DNA of 64,000 nt from Verrucomicrobiota bacterium (GCA_019244415.1 JAFASN010000006.1:1-64000), one strand, 5' to 3'; positions 8,716 through 18,033 are shown, numbered from the stretch's first letter. Notes: a model not told the origin generated them from the sequence alone. Numbers and translations are program-made.

Positions 8716-9466
8716 AGCGTGCGCTGATAGCGATCTGCTGTTCGCCGATCGCTATCCCGCCCACTTTGGCGAGCAGCTTGCCTTCGCGCTGCAAAGCTCT
8801 GATCACGTCGCTAAACAGGAACCCGGCATAGCGCATGAGAACAGGATGCACCGGCAGCCTTCCGATGGCGCCACTCACCGGCGCGACGTTTACCTTGCCG
8901 CCTTCTGTTTGCACGTTGTAGCTGCCGCTGGTGTAAACGGTGTAACCGAAGATTGAGCGCCCGATCGTGAGCTGACAAATGTCCGGCCGGAATGCAAAAA
9001 CCGCGCGCTCGAAATCGAGGAACGGGTGGTTCAACTCGCGCTTTTTCCCGAGCACATAGTTCATGTAGGCATTCACGGCGTCCTCTGAGTACCGCAGCAC
9101 CGGCGGCTTGTGGTATTCGGTTAATCCTTCCAGATCGAGGCTGATCTGCGGCGGAAGCGCCTCAGATTTTTTTACCGGCGGGAGTGATGGCGCGAGCAGC
9201 ATCAGCAAAATGACAGCGGCTGCCGCTGCGGCCGCCATGAGCTTCAGCCATTTCAGCAGCAGCGCGCGGGTACGCCCGCGGCGGCGATCGAACAGGTAGG
9301 CAACGCGTTTTTGTGTCTCCTCCAACGCCTCAGCCGCTTGATTGTTCTGTGGCCCAAGTACGGAATGGTCCAGGCGCGTCCCGCAATCGTGACAGTAGAT
9401 ACGCTCCGGTTCGTTCTCGCGATGGCAATCCGGACATACCAGACGGACGGGAGCGACTGTACTCAT
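8714..9466 (-). CDS. Zinc-ribbon membrane protein of unknown function
   Basis: 250 residues. N-terminal zinc ribbon with two CxxC pairs (CPDCHRENEPERIYCHDCG, residues 11-29), a charged linker, one membrane helix at about 70-92 and a periplasmic domain of about 150 residues (ISLDLEGLTEYHKPPVLRYSE onward). The C-terminal domain is not recognised. Its start overlaps the FmdB-type gene stop by 4 bases, so both zinc-ribbon proteins are made from one transcript. Role unknown. Confidence 0.75.
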   Translation of the reverse strand: MSTVAPVRLVCPDCHRENEPERIYCHDCGTRLDHSVLGPQNNQAAEALEETQKRVAYLFDRRRGRTRALLLKWLKLMAAAAAAAVILLMLLAPSLPPVKKSEALPPQISLDLEGLTEYHKPPVLRYSEDAVNAYMNYVLGKKRELNHPFLDFERAVFAFRPDICQLTIGRSIFGYTVYTSGSYNVQTEGGKVNVAPVSGAIGRLPVHPVLMRYAGFLFSDVIRALQREGKLLAKVGGIAIGEQQIAISAR

Positions 9467-9795
9467 GTCGATTTTTTCTCTGGCGCGGGCGATGCAGGCG
9501 TCGCCGGCGGTTTGGTGTCGCTTTTTGCTTCCGGTTTTGCCGCTTTATCGGCAGCCGGATTTTCCTTCTTGGCCGCTTCCTTGTAAGAAGCGCTGCGGTA
9601 ATCGGTGCTGTAAAATCCCGATCCTTTGAAAATGATTCCCGCGCCCGTGCCGAGCAGCCGCTTTACTTTGCCGTGCCCCCACTCGGGCAGCCGGCAGAGT
9701 TCCTTTGGACATTCACGCAATGGCTCATCGCGCATTGACTGAAAAACGTCGAAATTTTGTCCGCATTTTTCGCAGGCGTACTCGTAAGTGGGCAT
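9463..9795 (-). CDS. FmdB-family zinc-ribbon protein
   Basis: 110 residues from the ATG at 9795 (MPTYEYACEKCG, the standard family start; 30 bases of in-frame upstream sequence are ignored). Two pairs of cysteines form the ribbon (CEKCG and the ECPKELC segment). It contains the common VKRLLGTGAGIIFKGSGFYSTDYR segment and then a Lys/Ala/Pro-rich disordered tail. Members are small putative regulatory or metal-binding proteins with unproven roles. Confidence 0.88.
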   Translation of the reverse strand: MPTYEYACEKCGQNFDVFQSMRDEPLRECPKELCRLPEWGHGKVKRLLGTGAGIIFKGSGFYSTDYRSASYKEAAKKENPAADKAAKPEAKSDTKPPATPASPAPEKKST

Positions 9796-9905
9796 GGCGG
9801 CCAAAGTAGATTCGTTGCAAAGCAAAATTCAAGCCGTCGCGCCCGGTTCCTGCTGAGTGGGGTTCTTGACTTTGCTCCGCTCACAAGGAACGTCCCTCGT
9901 TTTTC

Positions 9906-10517
9906 ATGAAACATCGCCGGTTATTCGCTCTCGTCTTAACAGGAACAGCGGCATTGCTGCTGGCAGGCTGCGGCTCGGAAGACGCCCGCTTTTCCACCGA
10001 TACTCAATACCTTGGCGGAATCTACGGCCCGGGCCCGGTTTCGTCTGGCGCGCCCGTGGACAACGTTTCCTATTGGGACGGCGACGGCGCTGAAGGTAAA
10101 CCGAGCGTCAAGATCAGCCTCGGCGAGCAGCGCGCTTACTTTTATAAGGGCGGCAAGCTCGTCGGTATCTCGCAGCTTTCCACCGGACGCGAAGGCAAGA
10201 ACACCCCCCTCGGCAAATTCCACGTCATCGCCAAGGACCCTAATCACGCCTCGAGTTTGTACGGCGATTATGTGGACGCGGGCGATAACGTCGTTATGCC
10301 GAACGTTGAGCTCGGGAAAGATCCGAAACCGGCGGGCTCGCATTTCAAAGGCGCGCCCATGCCGTACTATATGCAAATCGCGCCCGGCTTCGGTCTGCAC
10401 GCCGGTTATCTGCCTGGTTACCCCGCATCTCACGGCTGCATTCGCATGCCGGAGTTCATGGCGGAGAATTTCTACAAATCAGTCAGCGTCGGAACGCCAG
10501 TAACGATTACCAACTAG
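9906..10517 (+). CDS. L,D-transpeptidase (YkuD) lipoprotein
   Basis: 203 residues. Lipobox LLAGC with Cys22 marks it as a lipoprotein in the envelope. The YkuD domain starts at SVKISLGEQRAYFYKGG and ends with the catalytic signature SHGCIRMP (about residues 177-184), including the nucleophilic Cys and the conserved His and Arg. Family reaction: 3-3 peptidoglycan cross-links or attachment of proteins to peptidoglycan. Mfd follows after about 100 bases. Confidence 0.92.
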   Translation: MKHRRLFALVLTGTAALLLAGCGSEDARFSTDTQYLGGIYGPGPVSSGAPVDNVSYWDGDGAEGKPSVKISLGEQRAYFYKGGKLVGISQLSTGREGKNTPLGKFHVIAKDPNHASSLYGDYVDAGDNVVMPNVELGKDPKPAGSHFKGAPMPYYMQIAPGFGLHAGYLPGYPASHGCIRMPEFMAENFYKSVSVGTPVTITN

Positions 10518-10621
10518 CCCGGCCTTTTCCGCTCGCCATGCTGGTTCGCCTGCATCGACGCCTGACCACGCGCTTGCCTCGCAAGTATTGAACGCCTCGC
10601 CGTTTTCGGCGACAGCTTCGA

Positions 10622-13600
10622 GTGGAGAAAAACGCCGGCGCCGGCCTGGTCGAACTCGCAGCGCGCGCCAAACCGATTGCAGAGAAATTGCGCGCCATCC
10701 GCGCAGCGGCGTTCCCTGTTTGCTGCTCCCATGTCAGCGAAGGCGCACAGCCCTTTCTCGCTGCTGTACTCGCCCGCGAAATTCGTCGCACGCTCTGGAT
10801 CATCTGCCCGACCGTGCGCACACAGGAGCTTTTCTACGAGGCGCTGGTGAATTGGATCCCGGCGGCTGCGTTCCTGCCCGAAGCAGAATTCGCCGCGGTC
10901 GAAAACATCCTGCCCGATCCGGAGATCGCGGCGGAACGGCTCGCGTTGTTCTCGCAAATTGGAGGCGAAAATGCGCCGCACGTTATCGTCACGACACGCG
11001 CCGCGCTGGAGCAGCCGGCACCTCGCCGAAACGCTCTTAGCTCCGCTTCGCTGCCCCTCCATCGCGGAGCGAACGTCGAAATGGAAACTCTGCTCGCCCA
11101 GCTCACTGCCGCTGGTTACGAGCGTGTGCCGCAAGTAAGTACCCGGGGACACGTGGCCGTTCGCGGCGGCATCGTTGATATTTTCTCGTGGCAAGCGGCG
11201 CTGCCATTGCGACTCGAGTTTTTCGGCGACGAAGTTGAATCGTTGCGTGACTTCGACCTCGATACGCAAACGTCCGTCCGCACGCGGAACCACGCAACCG
11301 TGCTGCTGAGCGAGGCGCAGGACGCCAGCGCAACGGTGCGCGAGTACATCAGCAGCGATGCTCTGCTTGTGGCGATTGAGCCCGATGACGAATCGTCCGC
11401 GCAGATCAAGATCAGCGAAGGAAACCTCGAACGCACACTGGAGGATTTCGCCGCCGCGTTCACCGAGCCCGACATCAGCGAAATCGGGACCGGCGATTTC
11501 ATGTTGGCTGAAGCGAAACGCGCGCAGTTTGTCGCGCGTCTGACGCAATGGCGCGCGCAAAACGCCACCGTCGCGACTTACTTTCAGACCGAGGGAGAGA
11601 TCGAGCGCTTCCGCGAGATCATGCCGGCTGATGCGCTGGCAAGCGTGCAGCTGATCGAAGGCACGCTCAATCGCGGCTTTGTTTTTCCCGCTGCGAATCT
11701 CGTTGTACTTTCGGCTAACGAGCTGCTCGGCCGTTTCCCCACGCACGGGCGCCGCCGCCTGCAACGCGCCGAACGCCGCAACCGCGCGCCCATCGACTTC
11801 AGAGAGCTGAACGAAGGCGATCTCGTCGTCCATCTCGAGCACGGTATCGGGAAGTTTCTCGGCGTACAAAACCTCGCCACTCACGGCACCGGCGAGGTAC
11901 TTGCCCTCGAATTTGCGGGCGAGGCGAGGCTCTACGTTCCCCTCGAGCAAGCCTACCTCGTCTCCCGCTACGTCGGTGTCGGTAAAAAATCGCCGCCACT
12001 CAGCTCACTGGCTGACGCGAAGTGGGCGCGGGCGAAGAAAAATGCCGCCGCCTCGATTTACGATTACGCGGGCAAAATGCTGGCACTCCAGGCCGAGCGA
12101 CAAACGCACGCCGGTCATGCCTTCGGTCCCGACACGAAATGGCAGGCGGAGTTCGAGCATTCATTCCCCTACCGCGAAACACCCGACCAGCTCACCGCCA
12201 TTGTAGACACTAAGTACGACATGGAACAGCCGCGCCCGATGGATCGCCTCATCTGCGGCGACGTCGGCTTCGGCAAAACCGAGGTGGCTGTGCGCGCTGC
12301 CTTCAAAGCCGTCATGGACGGAAAACAAGTCGCTCTGCTCGCGCCCACGACCGTGCTGGCGCAACAGCACTTCGATACGTTTCGCCAGCGCATGCTCGAT
12401 TACCCGGTGCGCATCGAGATGCTCAGCCGTTTCCGTTCACAGAGCGCGCAAAAAAAAGTATTGGGGCTGCTGCGCGATGGCGGCGTCGACATTGTCGTCG
12501 GCACGCACCGGCTCATTTCCGGCGACGTAGTGTTCAAGGACCTCGGCCTCGTCGTTATCGATGAAGAGCAGCGTTTCGGCGTTCTGCACAAGGAAAAATT
12601 CAAAGAGCTTTTCAAGCTGGTGGATGTGCTGACGCTCTCGGCCACGCCAATCCCGCGCACGCTGTACTTATCGCTGGTCGGCGTGAAAGACATGTCCTCG
12701 ATCGAGACGCCGCCGCAGAATCGCCTCCCAGTCGAAACAGTCGTTTGCGGCTACGACGAACGCATCGTGCGGGACGCCATCAACCGCGAGCTGGAGCGGC
12801 AAGGCCAGGTTTATTTTTTGCACAACCGCGTGCAATCAATCGAGAAGGTGCGCGACCGTATCGCGGAGCTTTGCCCAAGCGCGCGAGTTGAGTACGGCCA
12901 CGGCCAGATGGATTCAGACGAGCTGGAAATGGTGATGCATCGTTTTGTGGCCGGCAAAATCGATGTGCTCGTTTGCACGACCATCATCGAAAGCGGCCTC
13001 GATATACCGAACGCCAATACCATCATCATTGATCGCGCGGACCGCTTCGGCCTCGCGGACCTCTACCAACTTCGCGGACGCGTCGGTCGCGCCGAGCACA
13101 AGGCCTACGCCTATCTGTTGCTGCCGCGCGAGATGATGACGATCGGGGCCGCGCGCAAACGGATCAATGCCATTAAGCAGTACAGCTCGTTAGGCGCAGG
13201 CTTTCGTATTGCCATGCGCGACCTGGAAATCCGCGGCGCCGGCAGCATTCTTGGCACGCAGCAAAGCGGCCACATCATGGCCGTTGGCTTCGACTTGTAC
13301 TGCCAGCTGCTCAAGCAGGCTGTCGCGCAGATCAAAGGGCGCAAGGCTCGGCGACGTCTCGAAATTGATCTGCGGCTCGATTTTGTCGCGAGTAGCGAAG
13401 CGGAGTTCGTGCAGAGCAAAACCGTGCCCGCCTTCATTCCGCGCAGCTACATTGCCGAGGCAACGTTGCGCATCCAGGCATACCGCCGGCTCGCTGAGAT
13501 CACCACCTCAGAGGAGCTCGAGCAACTGCGCAAGGAATGGCGGGACCGCTTCGGCGGCTTTCCCGAAGCGGTGACGAACCTGCTCACCCTTACTCAGATC

Positions 13601-13771
13601 AAGCTCGCGGCGACACGGGCCCAGATCACGCAAGTCGAGGTGCGCCAGGACAAATTAATGCTCACCCGCCGCGGTGATTTTATACTTGTCGCAGGCAAAT
13701 TCCCTCGTTTAGTTGCCTCGAAAATGGAGGAGCGCCTTGCCGAACTTCTGGGGCTGCTCCGGAAAATCTGA
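10622..13771 (+). CDS. mfd: Transcription-repair coupling factor
   Basis: 1049 residues, GTG start at 10622 (the in-frame ATG at 10538 reaches a stop after 17 codons, so it cannot be used). Displaces RNA polymerase stalled at DNA damage and recruits the Uvr excision complex. Visible in order: UvrB-like N-terminal region, RNA-polymerase interaction domain beginning ELNEGDLVVHLEHGIGKF, Walker A GDVGFGKT (about 546-553), DEEQ box (about 647-650), helicase motif VI region QLRGRVGRAEHKAYAY, and the TRCF C-terminal domain (RIQAYRRLAEI). Slightly shorter than the E. coli protein (1148). SurA-like isomerase follows after 3 bases. Confidence 0.96.
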   Translation: MEKNAGAGLVELAARAKPIAEKLRAIRAAAFPVCCSHVSEGAQPFLAAVLAREIRRTLWIICPTVRTQELFYEALVNWIPAAAFLPEAEFAAVENILPDPEIAAERLALFSQIGGENAPHVIVTTRAALEQPAPRRNALSSASLPLHRGANVEMETLLAQLTAAGYERVPQVSTRGHVAVRGGIVDIFSWQAALPLRLEFFGDEVESLRDFDLDTQTSVRTRNHATVLLSEAQDASATVREYISSDALLVAIEPDDESSAQIKISEGNLERTLEDFAAAFTEPDISEIGTGDFMLAEAKRAQFVARLTQWRAQNATVATYFQTEGEIERFREIMPADALASVQLIEGTLNRGFVFPAANLVVLSANELLGRFPTHGRRRLQRAERRNRAPIDFRELNEGDLVVHLEHGIGKFLGVQNLATHGTGEVLALEFAGEARLYVPLEQAYLVSRYVGVGKKSPPLSSLADAKWARAKKNAAASIYDYAGKMLALQAERQTHAGHAFGPDTKWQAEFEHSFPYRETPDQLTAIVDTKYDMEQPRPMDRLICGDVGFGKTEVAVRAAFKAVMDGKQVALLAPTTVLAQQHFDTFRQRMLDYPVRIEMLSRFRSQSAQKKVLGLLRDGGVDIVVGTHRLISGDVVFKDLGLVVIDEEQRFGVLHKEKFKELFKLVDVLTLSATPIPRTLYLSLVGVKDMSSIETPPQNRLPVETVVCGYDERIVRDAINRELERQGQVYFLHNRVQSIEKVRDRIAELCPSARVEYGHGQMDSDELEMVMHRFVAGKIDVLVCTTIIESGLDIPNANTIIIDRADRFGLADLYQLRGRVGRAEHKAYAYLLLPREMMTIGAARKRINAIKQYSSLGAGFRIAMRDLEIRGAGSILGTQQSGHIMAVGFDLYCQLLKQAVAQIKGRKARRRLEIDLRLDFVASSEAEFVQSKTVPAFIPRSYIAEATLRIQAYRRLAEITTSEELEQLRKEWRDRFGGFPEAVTNLLTLTQIKLAATRAQITQVEVRQDKLMLTRRGDFILVAGKFPRLVASKMEERLAELLGLLRKI

Positions 13772-13774
13772 CCT

Positions 13775-14752
13775 ATGCGTCCCTTCTTGCTGGTTACTTC
13801 GTTTGCAACGCTGTTGGCCCTTGCTCCCCTTTGCCGCGCGGCTTCGCGCGACGCGGGCGCGCCGGAAGTGATCGATGGCATTGCCGCCGTCGTGAACAGC
13901 GATGTCATCACCTACTCGCAAGTGCGTGCGCTTTCCGCGCCGAAAGAGAAGCTTTTGCTGACGCAATTCCACGGCGACGAACTCAAAGCCAAGGTCAAAG
14001 AGGCACGCGCCGCGGCCTTGAACGACTTGATCGATCGCCAGTTGATCATGCAGGCGTTCAAGAAAGAAGGCTACTCAATCCCCGATCACTTTCTTGATCA
14101 GCGCGTGGACGATATCATCCGGGAGAACTTCGGCGGCGACCGAAACACATTCATCAAGACCTTACAGGCGCAGAACTATACCCTGGGCGACTTCAAGAAG
14201 CTGGAAGGCGATAAGATGATGGTACAGGCGATGCGCCACAAAAATGTGCAGTTGGATACCCTCGTCTCGCCTAACAAGATACAGGATTACTACCGTACTC
14301 ACCGGGACGAGTTCACAAGCAAGGAGCAAATCAAGCTCCGCATGATCATGATTTCAGCCAAAGGCTCGGACGAAGGCGCGCAGAAAGCCATGGCTGAGGA
14401 AATTCTTAGCAAACTCGTGCATGGCGCAGAGTTTGACCGGATGGCGCAAATCTACTCTGAAGACGGTACTCGCGACGTCGGCGGCGACTGGGGCTGGGTG
14501 GATCGCGGCACGCTGGCAGCGCCATTGGAGAAAGTTGCCTTTAATCTCCCCGCCGGACGCGTAAGTAACATCATCCAGCTGGGCGGGAACTACTACATTC
14601 TGAAAGTTGAGGATAAGCGAGGCGGTGTGACTCGCTCGTTCGCGGAAGTACGCGATGAGATCGAAAAGAAGCTGCTGCAAGAGGAAGCGCAGAAGAAGCA
14701 GCAACAGTGGCTCGCCAGTTTGCGCGAGAAAGCCTACATCAAGACTTTCTAG
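13775..14752 (+). CDS. SurA-like periplasmic peptidyl-prolyl cis-trans isomerase
   Basis: 325 residues with signal peptide (1-22, ending CRAAS). The N-terminal chaperone part starts IDGIAAVVNSDVITYSQV and includes LNDLIDRQLIMQAFKKEG; a single parvulin domain spans about 187-285 (IKLRMIMIS, FDRMAQIYSEDGTRDVGGDWGWVDRG). One parvulin domain instead of the two in E. coli SurA. Family role: folding chaperone for outer-membrane proteins, which fits the TamA-type barrel encoded elsewhere in the window. Placed 3 bases after mfd and 52 before pdxA. Confidence 0.9.
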   Translation: MRPFLLVTSFATLLALAPLCRAASRDAGAPEVIDGIAAVVNSDVITYSQVRALSAPKEKLLLTQFHGDELKAKVKEARAAALNDLIDRQLIMQAFKKEGYSIPDHFLDQRVDDIIRENFGGDRNTFIKTLQAQNYTLGDFKKLEGDKMMVQAMRHKNVQLDTLVSPNKIQDYYRTHRDEFTSKEQIKLRMIMISAKGSDEGAQKAMAEEILSKLVHGAEFDRMAQIYSEDGTRDVGGDWGWVDRGTLAAPLEKVAFNLPAGRVSNIIQLGGNYYILKVEDKRGGVTRSFAEVRDEIEKKLLQEEAQKKQQQWLASLREKAYIKTF

Positions 14753-14804
14753 CTGCTAACAAGCTGCGCGTTGCCAAACCGGGTAAGTTCCCGGAAAATG
14801 AGCG

Positions 14805-15668
14805 ATGCCTGTTCGCGTCGGCGTCACCCTGGGCGATCCTGCCGGAATCGGTCCCGAGGTTATTGATGCGGTACTTTCGTCCGGCAAGTTACCCGCGCAG
14901 GCGCAGGTGACGGTGATCGGCGAACGCGGCGATGTCACGCCCGGCAAACCGACGCGAGCTTCCGCCATCGCTGCCCTTGAAGCAATGGAAGAAGCAGCAC
15001 GCCTGGCAAAAGCTGGTGAAATTGATGCCATTGTTACCGGCCCGATTCACAAGGCGCGAATGGCCGAAGCTGGTTTTCCATTTCCCGGCCAGACTGAATT
15101 TTTCGCCGCCCGTTTCGGCGCGACGAACTACGCTATGCTACTTACGGCAGAACCGATCACTGTCGGCCTCGTAACAACGCACATTCCGCTGCGCGACGTC
15201 GCCACTACGCTAAGTACCAGCGACATCGTTCGGGTGGGGCGACTCTTAGCTCGATTTCTCGAGCAGCGTGGCAAAGCCGCACCGCGAATCGCCGTAGCTG
15301 GCCTTAATCCGCACGCCGGTGAATCAGGTTGCCTTGGAAGAGAAGAGATCGAAATCATTGAGCCCGCCGTCCGGCAGCTTGAATCAGGCAAGCCGGCAAG
15401 CTTCGAAGGTCCGCTCTCGCCGGATACTCTTTTTTTTCACTTAGCAGCGGGTAAATGGGATGCCGCTCTTTGCATGTACCACGACCAGGGACTGATCCCG
15501 CTCAAGCTACTCGGTTTTGATCATGGCGTGAACGTTACGCTTGGCCTTCCTTGCCCGCGCACCAGTCCTGATCATGGAACGGCATTCGATATAGCCGGCG
15601 AAAACCTGGCTCGCCCAGATAGCATGCTCGCCGCGATTCGTCTCGCTGCCGAGCTCGCCGGCAAATGA
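14805..15668 (+). CDS. pdxA: 4-hydroxythreonine-4-phosphate dehydrogenase
   Basis: 287 residues. Oxidises 4-phosphohydroxy-L-threonine in the DXP-dependent vitamin B6 pathway. Signatures: GVTLGDPAGIGPEV at the N-terminus, VTGPIHKARM, a metal-binding His in TTHIPLRDV, NPHAGESGCLGREE, MYHDQGLIPLKLLGFDHGVN and SPDHGTAFDIAG. It is about 40 residues shorter than E. coli PdxA; the shortfall is in the segment after the N-terminus, where the loop between the first strands is compact. Its stop overlaps the ABC-2 permease start by 4 bases. Confidence 0.93.
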   Translation: MPVRVGVTLGDPAGIGPEVIDAVLSSGKLPAQAQVTVIGERGDVTPGKPTRASAIAALEAMEEAARLAKAGEIDAIVTGPIHKARMAEAGFPFPGQTEFFAARFGATNYAMLLTAEPITVGLVTTHIPLRDVATTLSTSDIVRVGRLLARFLEQRGKAAPRIAVAGLNPHAGESGCLGREEIEIIEPAVRQLESGKPASFEGPLSPDTLFFHLAAGKWDAALCMYHDQGLIPLKLLGFDHGVNVTLGLPCPRTSPDHGTAFDIAGENLARPDSMLAAIRLAAELAGK

Positions 15669-16474
15669 ACGCAGCCAAGTACCGCACTGTGTTCACCCTA
15701 AGCTTGCAGAACACTTTTGTTTACCGCTGGAACTACTTCCTCCGCGCGCTCTTCGGGCTGATTCCCCTGGCCGGCACGGTATTTCTCTGGAATGCGATCT
15801 TCAAGGAGCCCGGCGGCCGCGGCTTTGGCGGCTATACCTACGCCTCGATGATCTACTACTACTTGCTCACCATCCTCGCATCCAATCTTGTCACTCCCAC
15901 GGAAGACGACTGGCAAATCGCCTCTGACATTCGCGAAGGACAGATCAACTCGTTTCTGACAAAACCATTAAGCTATCTCGGCTACCGCACCAGCATCTTC
16001 CTGGCGGGGCGACTGGTTTACACGGTAGTAACGATCGTTCCCATCGTTATCATTTTCATTTACTTCAGAAGCTTCCTCCAGCTACCGCACAATGTCAGCA
16101 CCTGGATAGTAGCTTCAATATCACTCGTCTTTGCGGCCTTCATCCAGTTCTTCATCACCTACTCACTGGCACTGATGGCGTTCTGGATACTCGAGATATC
16201 TACCATCGTTTTCATTGTTTACTCCTTCGAGTACTTCCTTGGTGGGCAAATGTTCCCGATCGACATCATGCCGCGTTCCATCGAGGAAGTAATGAAGTGG
16301 CTGCCATTCTACTACGAGCTATTCTGCCCGGTAGCGATTTTTCTCGAGCGGCTTCGCGGCGCTGAATTGATTCAAGCCCTGGAAATCCAAAGCGGCTGGT
16401 TCATTGTCACACTGATGATTGCGCAGTTCATGTGGAAACGCGGATTAGGTCACTACCAGGCCGTCGGCGGCTAG
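15665..16474 (+). CDS. ABC-2 type transporter permease (DUF990-like)
   Basis: 269 residues with about six hydrophobic segments, starting after MNAAKYRTVFTLSLQNTFVYRWN, a pattern seen in the ABC2_membrane_6/DUF990 permeases that usually work with a second permease and an ATPase. No ATPase or sister permease lies beside it here. Translation is coupled to pdxA through a 4-base overlap; the gene converges with the rhodanese gene and their stops overlap. Substrate unknown. Confidence 0.82.
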   Translation: MNAAKYRTVFTLSLQNTFVYRWNYFLRALFGLIPLAGTVFLWNAIFKEPGGRGFGGYTYASMIYYYLLTILASNLVTPTEDDWQIASDIREGQINSFLTKPLSYLGYRTSIFLAGRLVYTVVTIVPIVIIFIYFRSFLQLPHNVSTWIVASISLVFAAFIQFFITYSLALMAFWILEISTIVFIVYSFEYFLGGQMFPIDIMPRSIEEVMKWLPFYYELFCPVAIFLERLRGAELIQALEIQSGWFIVTLMIAQFMWKRGLGHYQAVGG

Positions 16475-16827
16475 ACTGTTGTGGGCAGTCCGTCTGCTTT
16501 CCAGGCTTTAAAGCCGCCGGCCATGGAACGCACATTTTTGTAGCCCATTTTCTGGAGGCTTTCGGCCGCCAAGGCGGAGCGGCCGCCGGCGCCGCAGTGC
16601 AAAATGAGTACGGTGTTCGGGTCGGAGACGGCTTCTTCAATCTCCACCTCGAGCATCCCGCGGCTCAGATGCATGGCGCCAGAAATGTGTTCGGCGTCCC
16701 ATTCATTTTTTTCCCGCACATCGATGATCTTCGCCTCGCCTGTCCGCGCCTGCGCCGCTGCTTCCCCGGGCGAAATTTCCGTGATGTTTCTCTTCGCGGC
16801 AGCGACTAGCTCCTGGTACCGGTTCAT
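16471..16827 (-). CDS. Rhodanese-domain sulfurtransferase
   Basis: 118 residues from the ATG at 16827 (MNRYQELVAAAKRNITEIS); a longer in-frame start at 16875 is less likely. One rhodanese domain with KIIDVREKNEWDAEHISGAMHL and the active-site loop HCGAGGRS around Cys78. Likely transfers sulfane sulfur in the cytoplasm. The stop overlaps the permease stop on the other strand by 4 bases, and the start is 66 bases from the divergent purS start. Confidence 0.88.
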   Translation of the reverse strand: MNRYQELVAAAKRNITEISPGEAAAQARTGEAKIIDVREKNEWDAEHISGAMHLSRGMLEVEIEEAVSDPNTVLILHCGAGGRSALAAESLQKMGYKNVRSMAGGFKAWKADGLPTTV

Positions 16828-16893
16828 GCCGAGATCATACACGAGATGTGCAATTCTGCGTTGTCGCGCAGCCACCGCGCTCTAGATTGGCAC

Positions 16894-17130
16894 ATGCGAG
16901 CGAAAGTAATCGTCACGCCCAAGGCGGCTGTTCTCGATCCGCAGGGCGCGGCCGTGCGCGACGCGATACGGCAGCTTGGCATGAGAGACGTGAAATCCGT
17001 TCGTATCGGTAAGTACCTGGAAATCGAGCTGAGCGCTGATGGGGGTGAAACCAAAATCCGGCTCGAGCAGCTTTGCCGCGATTTGCTTTCCAATCCGGTG
17101 ATTGAAGATTACCAGCTCATCACTGAATGA
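16894..17130 (+). CDS. purS: Phosphoribosylformylglycinamidine synthase subunit PurS
   Basis: 78 residues from the ATG at 16894 (MRAKVIVTPKAAVLDPQGAA), the standard family start and length. PurS bridges PurL and PurQ in the three-part FGAM synthase of purine synthesis. The GVIDPQG-type N-terminus and a C-terminal LLSNPVIEDYQL are typical. The stop overlaps the Pmp3-like gene by 4 bases; purQ follows. purL is not in the window. Confidence 0.93.
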   Translation: MRAKVIVTPKAAVLDPQGAAVRDAIRQLGMRDVKSVRIGKYLEIELSADGGETKIRLEQLCRDLLSNPVIEDYQLITE

Positions 17131-17318
17131 AAGCTCTGCGTTATTTCTTCTGTGTGGTATTTCCACCTTTGGCCGTCCTCATGACCGGACGCATCGCCAG
17201 TTTTTTCCTGAGTCTGATCCTGACGTTGCTCGGCTGGATACCCGGCGTGATTCACGCCTGCCTGGTCGTGAACGATTATCACCAGGAGCAGCGACTCGGG
17301 CGAGTGGCGCACGCGTGA
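17127..17318 (+). CDS. YqaE/Pmp3 family small membrane protein
   Basis: 63 residues with two membrane helices: RYFFCVVFPPLAVLMTGR and FFLSLILTLLGWIPGVIHAC, followed by a short hydrophilic end starting VVNDYH. This is the UPF0057 (Pmp3/YqaE) pattern; relatives are stress-related proteolipids affecting membrane potential. It overlaps purS by 4 bases and ends one base before purQ, so it is expressed with purine synthesis genes. Confidence 0.9.
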   Translation: MKALRYFFCVVFPPLAVLMTGRIASFFLSLILTLLGWIPGVIHACLVVNDYHQEQRLGRVAHA

Positions 17319-17319
17319 A

Positions 17320-18033
17320 ATGAAATTCGCCGTCATCCAGTTTCCGGGCTCGAATTGCGACCAGGATTGTCTTCGCGCTATCAATTCGCTGCCGGGTTTG
17401 CGCGCTGAGTACGTGTGGCACAAGGAAAATTCGCTCTCCGGGTTCGACGCCGTCGTACTTCCGGGCGGATTTGCCTACGGCGATTATCTCCGTTGCGGCG
17501 CCATCGCACGCTTTTCCCCCATCATGAGCGAAGTGGTGCGCGCGGCGAACGATGGCCGGCTTGTACTCGGTACGTGCAACGGCTTTCAGGTGTTATGCGA
17601 GGCTGGACTCCTGCCGGGCGCGCTCGTGCGCAATCGAGCGCTGCGGTTCGTCTGCGAAATGACAAGGCTGCGGGTGGAAGTGGAAGATTCGGCATTCACG
17701 CGCGGCTGCGCCCGCGGCAGCATTTTGCGCCTGCCGATCGCGCACGGCGAGGGCTGCTATTTCGCCGACCAGAAAACTCTGCGTGAACTGAACGGAAACA
17801 ACCAGGTCATCCTGCGGTATTGCGATGAGACAGGCGCGGCAACGCCTGAATCGAACCCGAACGGCTCGGTGGAAAACATTGCCGGCATCTGCAATCGGGC
17901 CGGAAACGTTTTTGGGTTGATGCCCCATCCTGATCGCGCCTTCGATGGGCGACTTGGGAGCTGCGACGGCGCCAAAATCTTCCTGTCCATGGCTGAGACG
18001 ATCACCGCGGGCGAGCGGCGCGTTGCTGCGTAA
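17320..18033 (+). CDS. purQ: Phosphoribosylformylglycinamidine synthase glutaminase subunit PurQ
   Basis: 237 residues. Supplies ammonia from glutamine to PurL. Class I glutaminase signatures are present: FPGSNCDQD at the N-terminus, VVLPGGFAYGDYLRCGAIA, nucleophile Cys86 in LGTCNGFQ, and the catalytic His in LMPHPDRAFD near residue 206. Normal length. Last gene of the purS-Pmp3-purQ group; a 240-base gap without a gene follows. Confidence 0.95.
   Translation: MKFAVIQFPGSNCDQDCLRAINSLPGLRAEYVWHKENSLSGFDAVVLPGGFAYGDYLRCGAIARFSPIMSEVVRAANDGRLVLGTCNGFQVLCEAGLLPGALVRNRALRFVCEMTRLRVEVEDSAFTRGCARGSILRLPIAHGEGCYFADQKTLRELNGNNQVILRYCDETGAATPESNPNGSVENIAGICNRAGNVFGLMPHPDRAFDGRLGSCDGAKIFLSMAETITAGERRVAA

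Noticed and set aside
10514..11950. Open frame of 478 codons on the minus strand opposite mfd
   Set aside because: It lies wholly antisense to well-supported mfd motifs and shows no domain; long antisense frames are common at this G+C.
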